Shown in pieces: positions 7,053 to 11,128 of a stretch of 11,128 nucleotides of DNA; the first letter of the stretch is position 1, and each line of letters starts with the position of its first letter. Made by a program: the position numbers and the translations under genes. Below the pieces are notes generated by a model, which searched no databases, was not told where the DNA came from, and worked only from the letters and a program-made list of their open reading frames with translations. The DNA comes from Bacteroidota bacterium (GTDB lineage: Bacteria > Bacteroidota > Bacteroidia > J057), in the NCBI GenBank assembly GCA_003696875.1, contig RFHL01001147.1:1-11128 (forward strand), read 5' to 3'.

Positions 7053-8131
7053 TCGGAATCAATGATGAGAGGGAGATGGGCCACATATTCGTCGCCTTCT
7101 AGGCCAAAACGGGGGGCCGCTGCCCCCAGCAGGCGGTATCGCTGCCGCAGGTTTTCCTGCCCGATGCCACTGGATTCAGGCGGGGTGCTCAGGGGCTGAT
7201 AGCGGTTGCGCAGGACGACCTCCTCTGGCGCAAGGCGAATATCGATACGCAAGGGCTGCGCTTCGGAGAGGGTGTTGTGCTTGAAAGCATTTTCCAGGGC
7301 GAGCTGCAGGCTCAGCGGCGGGAGAAAGGCGTCCCGGGGGGGCGGCTCTTCATCCAGCCGCACTTGAAAGGCCCCCTCAAAGCGGATTTTTTGCAGAAAA
7401 AGATAGGTACGGATAAAGTCCAATTCCCGGTCAAGGGGGACCAGGGGCTGGGTGTAGGTATCCAGCACATAGCGGTACACCTGGGAAAAGGCCGCGATAA
7501 AGGCCTCGGATTTGTCCGGATCGGTATGCACCAGCGCCGAAAGCACGTTGAGGCTGTTGAAGAGAAAATGCGGTTTGAGCTGGTTTTTCAGGATCTCCAA
7601 CTGAGAAGCCAGCTTTTCCCGCTCCAGCTTTTCCGCTTTGAACTTGGCTTCCTGCAAATCCTTGAAGATGATCATTCCCTCAAACAGGACGGCCAGCAAG
7701 TTGTTCATCATCAGCGATACCAGCACCAGATTCAGCACCGAGGGGTAATGGTAGGGGCTGTGGCGGGGATGGCCGCCCGTGAGGGGATATACCCAGGCAT
7801 GGACCAGGCTGGCGAGACCAAACATGACCAGGCCTGCGATCAGGTTGGTACCGAGGAGATCGGCGAGCAGCCGCCGGGCGATGCCACGCTCCCAGGGCAG
7901 GCGTACCCGCAGCCACTCCAGGTAGCGGATGACGGTGAGGCCGATCACCAGGGTGTAGAAAATGGAAATGACAGAATCCAGGATGGCCATGGACCAGTCT
8001 TCGCCCCTGCCCTCGGCATAGGCGCCATTAATCCAACCAAAGAGGGTGTAGAAGATGGGCGGCAGCAGCCCCGCCGCCATCAGGATGGCGACGTACATGC
8101 GCCGGGGGAAAACCGAAGGAACACGACCCAT
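7049..8131 (-). CDS. LytS-type sensor histidine kinase (His_kinase family)
   Basis: The product is 360 residues from ATG 8131. A longer frame to 8221 would overlap the upstream gene by about 70 bp and adds a non-membrane sequence, so 8131 is preferred. Four membrane segments (about 13-32, 50-69, 88-111, 134-153) are followed by a charged helical linker (156-182). The kinase core begins with LKNQLKPHFLFNSLNVLSAL (181-200), where His188 is the phospho-acceptor. The ATPase part has the N-box LENAFKHN (279-286) and a G-box GIGQENLRQRY (322-332). There is no periplasmic sensor domain, so the signal is probably sensed within the membrane or through partner membrane proteins. The start lies 16 bp after the stop of the seven-TM gene and its end overlaps the regulator gene by 4 bp. 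Confidence 0.94.
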   Translation of the reverse strand: MGRVPSVFPRRMYVAILMAAGLLPPIFYTLFGWINGAYAEGRGEDWSMAILDSVISIFYTLVIGLTVIRYLEWLRVRLPWERGIARRLLADLLGTNLIAGLVMFGLASLVHAWVYPLTGGHPRHSPYHYPSVLNLVLVSLMMNNLLAVLFEGMIIFKDLQEAKFKAEKLEREKLASQLEILKNQLKPHFLFNSLNVLSALVHTDPDKSEAFIAAFSQVYRYVLDTYTQPLVPLDRELDFIRTYLFLQKIRFEGAFQVRLDEEPPPRDAFLPPLSLQLALENAFKHNTLSEAQPLRIDIRLAPEEVVLRNRYQPLSTPPESSGIGQENLRQRYRLLGAAAPRFGLEGDEYVAHLPLIIDSE

Positions 8132-8147
8132 GATGGAAGTTGAGCCT

Positions 8148-8975
8148 TTAAAGGGGCAATGGACGACCCAGGAGGGCCCAGACAAAAGTCCCCAGGGTGA
8201 GGAGGCTGTAGATCGTGGCAAAGCCTACGATCCAGGGTGTAGCCTTTAAGGTACGTTTTCTCAGGGAAAAGGCCAGCAGCGGAAAGACTTGTAAGCCATG
8301 CAAGCCCAGAAAGTGGGCGATGCGCAGATCGCCACCTTCGGTACTCCAGTTCAGGAAGGGCAGGCCCGTCCCGCCATCGGCCACGCCTACGGCGTGGGAT
8401 AGGTGCTGCGACACATAGCCGCCCTCGATGCTGGCCAGCAGAAAGAGCAGCACGCCCAGGCGCAGAGCCCACAGCATGGGCCGGTCGATCGAGAGGGGTT
8501 GGGTCCACAGGACCCAGCCCACATAGCCCATGATCACCGTCGCCAGGGCAATGATGATGCCCATCAGCCCGAAAATAATCCCGTCAAACGGGGTGGCAAC
8601 ATTGAAGTGGGACTGTACCCCGCGGGCCCCCTGCATGACGATCAGGGCGATTTCGAAGGTAAGCAGTCCGGCTAGCCAGCGCCCGAGGCGCTGGATGCGC
8701 GCCGGCCGCCAGGACTCGAGCAGCCCCAGGATCCAGGTCATGGTAGCCAGATAGATCCCCCCGGAGAGGAGAAACTTGGCTGGCTTGATCCAGACATTGA
8801 TCCCGAGGACCGTGCGGGGGTCTACCTGCATCAGAAGCAGCGTGATGACAAAGCCAGCCAGCATGCCTGCGCTGCTGTAGGCCAGCAGGGGAAAGCGTTG
8901 GGCGAGGCCGCGCCAACTGCCGAAAGCAGACGCTTCGGCGGAGAGCGGGAGCAAGGGCTTAGTCAGGGATTTCAT
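8148..8975 (-). CDS. Uncharacterised seven-TM membrane protein with conserved-looking histidines
   Basis: The product is 275 residues. About seven hydrophobic segments are visible (roughly 30-49, 67-86, 99-114, 132-157, 168-186, 219-236, 246-268). I do not recognise a named family. Polar motifs stand out within or next to the membrane: NVWIKPAKFLLSGG (60-73), QGARGVQSHFN (115-125), FDGIIFGLMG (130-139), SQHLSHAVG (189-197) and GGDLRIAHFLGLHGLQ (214-229). Paired His221/His226 with His123 and His191/His194 could ligate haem or metal, but that is inference. The frame starts inside the 3' end of the ABA4-like gene (17-bp overlap) and is followed after 16 bp by the sensor kinase, so co-transcription is likely. 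Possible roles are a redox or transport membrane protein, or an input partner for the kinase. Confidence 0.8.
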   Translation of the reverse strand: MKSLTKPLLPLSAEASAFGSWRGLAQRFPLLAYSSAGMLAGFVITLLLMQVDPRTVLGINVWIKPAKFLLSGGIYLATMTWILGLLESWRPARIQRLGRWLAGLLTFEIALIVMQGARGVQSHFNVATPFDGIIFGLMGIIIALATVIMGYVGWVLWTQPLSIDRPMLWALRLGVLLFLLASIEGGYVSQHLSHAVGVADGGTGLPFLNWSTEGGDLRIAHFLGLHGLQVFPLLAFSLRKRTLKATPWIVGFATIYSLLTLGTFVWALLGRPLPL

Positions 8976-9390
8976 CGGAGAGGGTTTGGACTTTGGTGAG
9001 ACGGATGAGGAAATAGAGCAAGAAGCCTACGGGACCTAGCATGAAGGTGAGGAGCAAGGGCAGGACGATCAGCAGATGGCGGATGCCTACGCGCCGGGCG
9101 TCGCGGGTGATCCAGGCCCCGACAAAGAGGTCAAAGGCCAGATAATGCAGCCAGCCGGCCAGCAAGGCCGCATCGGACTGAAAGAGGGCGCGCACCTGCT
9201 CAATGGAGCCAAAGCCACCGCCTTGCCCCATGCCTTGGGCGATGAAGACCGCATAAGCAACCCCAAGCAGGGCCATCAGCAGCCCGCGGTGGAGGATCAG
9301 CTGTGTCCAGCGGCGGTGGGGAAGGAGGATGAGCAGGAGCCAGCCCAGCATCGCGAGGCCATTGGCGAGAGAAAAAATCTGTTCCAGCAT
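8959..9390 (-). CDS. ABA4-like (DUF4281) membrane protein
   Basis: The product is 143 residues from ATG 9390. The frame is open to 9438, but those 16 extra codons would be encoded by a strong hairpin and the family normally begins near MLEQIFSLANGLAMLGWLLL, so 9390 is chosen. Four membrane segments are visible (about 7-24, 32-52, 74-94, 105-129). The family core is clear: GWLHYLAFDLFVGAWITRD (79-97) followed by LPLLLTFMLGPVGFLLYFLIR (110-130). The plant homologue ABA4 is needed for neoxanthin formation in chloroplasts. The role of bacterial members is not settled, and no carotenoid gene is present in this window. It overlaps the downstream seven-TM gene by 17 bp and probably opens the four-gene operon. 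Confidence 0.85.
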   Translation of the reverse strand: MLEQIFSLANGLAMLGWLLLILLPHRRWTQLILHRGLLMALLGVAYAVFIAQGMGQGGGFGSIEQVRALFQSDAALLAGWLHYLAFDLFVGAWITRDARRVGIRHLLIVLPLLLTFMLGPVGFLLYFLIRLTKVQTLSDEIPD

Positions 9391-9399
9391 AGGCAGTAG

Positions 9400-9433
9400 A
9401 AAAAGGGTGCGCCCCAAAGGTCGGGGCACACCC
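9400..9433 (-). terminator. Rho-independent terminator-like hairpin just before the ABA4-like gene
   Basis: Arms 9423-9433 and 9405-9415 form an 11-bp GC-rich stem with one non-Watson-Crick pair and a 7-nt loop. On the minus strand it is followed directly by TTTTT (9404-9400). It ends 10 bases before the ATG at 9390. It may end the transcript of the dead GH43 gene (stop at 9523) or act as an attenuator in the leader of the ABA4-like operon. Confidence 0.65.
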
Positions 9434-9522
9434 AGCATGATCCCATCGAAATCCGATGAGTGAGACTATGTGGCGATGAATGGGCCGGGAGGTGGTTGTA
9501 CGGGAAAGGGGATCGCGCTGGA

Positions 9523-10438
9523 TTAGCGCCCCCGGTACACCAGCCGCCGAATATCGGCGCTCCAGCCCAGACCGGTCAGGTCCTGGCAGGCCACGCCCAC
9601 CATCGCCCCGGCAAAGGCCGGGCGATACCGGTCACTGCCGTCCCGGACGAAATCGTCCGACAGGATATGGGCCGCTTGCGGCCCGCCGGCGGGGAGCCAG
9701 CCAGGGCTCGCTTCCGTGCGGTAGGCAAACGTCAGCTGGTCTCGCTCCCATTGGAGCCGTAGCCGGATCAGCCCCGTATTCGGCAGGGCGATGGGCGTTT
9801 CCAGAACTTCCTCATACCGAAAGCCGGCACAGCGAACGAGTTGCAGCCAGCGGCGATGTCCGTCGTCATCCCCCATCAGGTGTAGGTAGTAGTGGTGGCC
9901 GGTAGTAGTAGGCTACGAGTCCCGCCAAGTGTTGCACATCTTGCGGCTGGGCTTTGGCATCGTATTCCTGCATGATAATGCCGCCAAACATGATCCCCTT
10001 TCTTGGGTCCACTTTCATGCTCAGGTACCACTTGCGGCCATCCTCGTCATGAAACATGGAGCCGTCGAAGCCCCGGCTCCCCAGAAAGACAGGCTCGGAC
10101 CACGGGCCGGTGATCTCCTCGGCGGTGGTCAGGTAGTTAGGGGTATCCTTCCACATCCCATCGAAGCTCCGTACCTGGCTGTATATCAGGTGGAAGCGTG
10201 CGCCATCGTGGCTCAGGCAGGGGGCCCATACGCCGCAGCTGTCGGGCACGCCCCGGAGGTCCAGCAGCGACAGCCGATCCAGGGGGCGTGTCACCAGAGC
10301 CCAGTTCACCAGATCGGTGGAGTGATAGATCATCACACCTGGATACCACTCAAAGGTGGAGGTGGCCAGGTAGTAGTCGGACCCTACCCGCACGATGCTG
10401 GGGTCAGGGTGAAAACCAGGCAGAATGGGATGGGTCAT
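9523..10438 (-). pseudogene. GH43 beta-xylosidase-type gene, internally deleted and frameshifted
   Basis: From ATG 10438 the frame reads a typical GH43 start: HPILPGFHPDPS with the catalytic-base Asp12, YYLATSTFEWYPGVMIYHS, LDLRGVPDSCGVWAPCLS, TPNYLTTAEEITGPWSEPVF, and GFDGSMFHDEDGRKWY with Asp125 as the pKa-modulating residue. After QEYDAKAQ it jumps to PQDVQHLAGLVAYYY, which belongs to the C-terminal beta-sandwich domain of such enzymes. The region with the general-acid Glu (an EGPH-like motif, expected near residue 185) and the rest of the propeller are gone, a loss of very roughly 200-230 residues. A second lesion shifts the frame at a TAC repeat (9910-9902): the first frame ends at 9866, and the rest of the sandwich (HHYYLHLMGDDDG to FAGAMVGVACQDL and IRRLVYRGR) continues one frame over to TAA at 9523. 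The product cannot be an active xylosidase or arabinofuranosidase. A TTG at 10444 is an unlikely alternative start. Confidence 0.88.
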
Positions 10439-10667
10439 AGGCAAAAGGAAGCGCTGGACGGTGGAATGAAAAAGAGCCTATGCAGCAGCCGAGCTGCGCC
10501 TTTTTGGCCCCAAAAGGGAGGGAAAAGGCGGAAAAAACGATTTTCCCGGTCATTTCAGACGTTTTTTTCGCCCAGTCCGGGGCTGCTTCCTTAATTAGGA
10601 AAGATTGGTAGAAGAGGCCCTTCCTGGCCCAAAACGAAATGACTTTCTCCCCAATTCCTGCGCAAAA
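10439..10667. promoter_or_regulatory. AT-rich divergent intergenic region between GH43 remnant and GH105 gene
   Basis: This stretch of about 230 bp carries no supportable gene and should hold the promoters of both divergent genes. It has A and T tracts, a 14-bp palindrome (TTTTGG, CC, CCAAAA at 10502-10515) and a longer inverted repeat listed separately. I could not identify a convincing Bacteroidota -33/-7 pair on either strand. Confidence 0.4.
10527..10572. repeat. 13-bp inverted repeat with A6/T7 cores in the divergent promoter region
   Basis: The left arm at 10527-10539 (GGCGGAAAAAACG) and the right arm at 10560-10572 (CGTTTTTTTCGCC) are complementary except for one G-T position, with a 20-nt spacer. 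On either strand it could fold, but the long spacer and position between divergent genes suit a regulator-binding site at least as well as a terminator. Confidence 0.5.
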
Positions 10668-11128
10668 ATGGTACAGCACATGTTCCCCGAAAAGAAGAAA
10701 CTCCTCCTGATCGCGTTCAGTTTGACCCTGGTGCTTTCCCCGGCTTTACGTGGGTTTGGGCAGGCCGTGCTGCCCCCGCCGGCTGAGGTCAAGGCAGTTA
10801 TGCAACGTGTAGCCGACTGGCAGATGGCACACGTCCAGGACCTGTACAGCGGCCGGCCCACTCCGCACCATCCGCTGGCCTGGACCAGCGCGGCCTTCTA
10901 TGTGGGGCTGGAGAAGTGGGCGCGAATCGCCGACGATGGTCGCTACGATCAATTCCTGACCCGTATCGGCCAGGCCCATGACTGGCAATTGCATGAGCGG
11001 CGCTACCATGCCGATGACCATGCCGTCGGGCAGATGTATCTGGCCCTTTATGAGAAGGTTGGTCAGAAAGACATGTTGCGCCCCACGCAGCAGCAATTCG
11101 AGTACATTCTGGCCCATCCGGCCCAGAC
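10668..11128 (+). CDS. GH88/GH105 family unsaturated glycuronyl hydrolase (5' part, runs off right edge)
   Basis: Open frame from ATG 10668 (153 codons to the edge; ATG 10680 is the alternative, and the A-rich run before 10668 favours the first). A signal peptide (KKKLLLIAFSLTLVLSPALRGFGQA) is followed by the start of an alpha/alpha-barrel: VADWQMAH, PLAWTSAAFYVGLEKWARI, IGQAHDWQLHERRYHADDHAVGQMYLALYEKVG. The Y-x-A-D-D-H-x-x-G-Q motif matches the catalytic-Asp region of GH88/GH105 enzymes such as YteR. These hydrate the enol-ether double bond of unsaturated uronyl residues left by polysaccharide lyases, typically rhamnogalacturonan products, in the periplasm. It is divergent from a GH43 remnant, which fits a pectin or hemicellulose utilisation locus. 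The C-terminal half is outside the window, so GH88 versus GH105 is not certain. Confidence 0.87.
   Translation, partial: MVQHMFPEKKKLLLIAFSLTLVLSPALRGFGQAVLPPPAEVKAVMQRVADWQMAHVQDLYSGRPTPHHPLAWTSAAFYVGLEKWARIADDGRYDQFLTRIGQAHDWQLHERRYHADDHAVGQMYLALYEKVGQKDMLRPTQQQFEYILAHPAQ

Noticed and set aside
7277..8143. A 288-codon plus-strand frame opposite the histidine kinase
   Set aside because: It is a shadow frame rich in Gln, Gly and His; the minus strand holds an intact kinase with all boxes.
9391..9438. Extended start for the ABA4-like gene at 9438
   Set aside because: The extra 16 residues come from the hairpin and are not typical of the family, whose proteins start near the MLEQIF segment.
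9881..9910. TAC/CAC triplet repeats on the minus strand as a possible functional microsatellite
   Set aside because: They encode the Tyr-rich and His-rich motif of the GH43 C-terminal domain; they are useful only as a likely slippage site for the frameshift.
10469..10505. Short GCAGC/GCTGC hairpin followed by TTTTT on the plus strand
   Set aside because: The stem is only five pairs and no plus-strand gene ends upstream of it, so a terminator call is not justified.
10404..10679. A 91-codon minus-strand frame across the GH43/GH105 intergenic region
   Set aside because: It overlaps the GH43 start in another frame, is translated from A/T tracts and inverted repeats, and has no recognisable domain.

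Overview
The window reads as chromosomal DNA of a GC-rich Bacteroidota, possibly of the Saprospiria/Lewinella type. The phylum rests on several features: a type IX secretion C-terminal sorting tail on a secreted metalloprotease, two lipoproteins with short lipoboxes, a LytS/LytTR two-component pair, genes without clear Shine-Dalgarno sequences, and a GH43/GH105 carbohydrate locus. The class-level placement is a guess from composition and protein style. I see no rRNA, tRNA, CRISPR array, insertion sequence or phage gene.

Left part (1-2884): the start of a lipoprotein of unknown function runs off the left edge on the minus strand. Divergent from it are a YigZ/IMPACT-family protein and a secreted M36/fungalysin-like zinc protease with a T9SS tail.

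Middle (2910-6278): a secreted protein of a family I recall from Bacteroidota lies on the minus strand and is split by a one-base frameshift. Divergent from it are a sugar-phosphate nucleotidylyltransferase with a left-handed beta-helix tail and a lipoprotein amidase of the Ser-cisSer-Lys class that resembles bacterial peptide amidases.

Right centre (6288-9390, minus strand): a tight four-gene cluster encodes an ABA4-like (DUF4281) four-TM protein, an uncharacterised histidine-rich seven-TM protein, a LytS-type histidine kinase and a LytTR response regulator. The genes overlap or are nearly abutting (17-bp overlap, 16-bp gap, 4-bp ATGA overlap). A terminator-like hairpin sits 10 bases upstream of the first start codon. 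This is the most interesting unit here: two membrane proteins of poorly known role apparently co-transcribed with a complete signalling pair.

Right edge (9523-11128): a GH43 beta-xylosidase-type gene is dead. It has lost the middle of the protein, including the region of the general-acid glutamate, and carries a second frameshift. Divergent from it is the 5' part of an apparently intact GH88/GH105 unsaturated-glycuronyl hydrolase. The roughly 230-bp region between them is AT-rich and holds a long inverted repeat. Together these suggest a plant or algal polysaccharide utilisation locus that is partly decaying.

All calls come from reading translated motifs. No database search was run.
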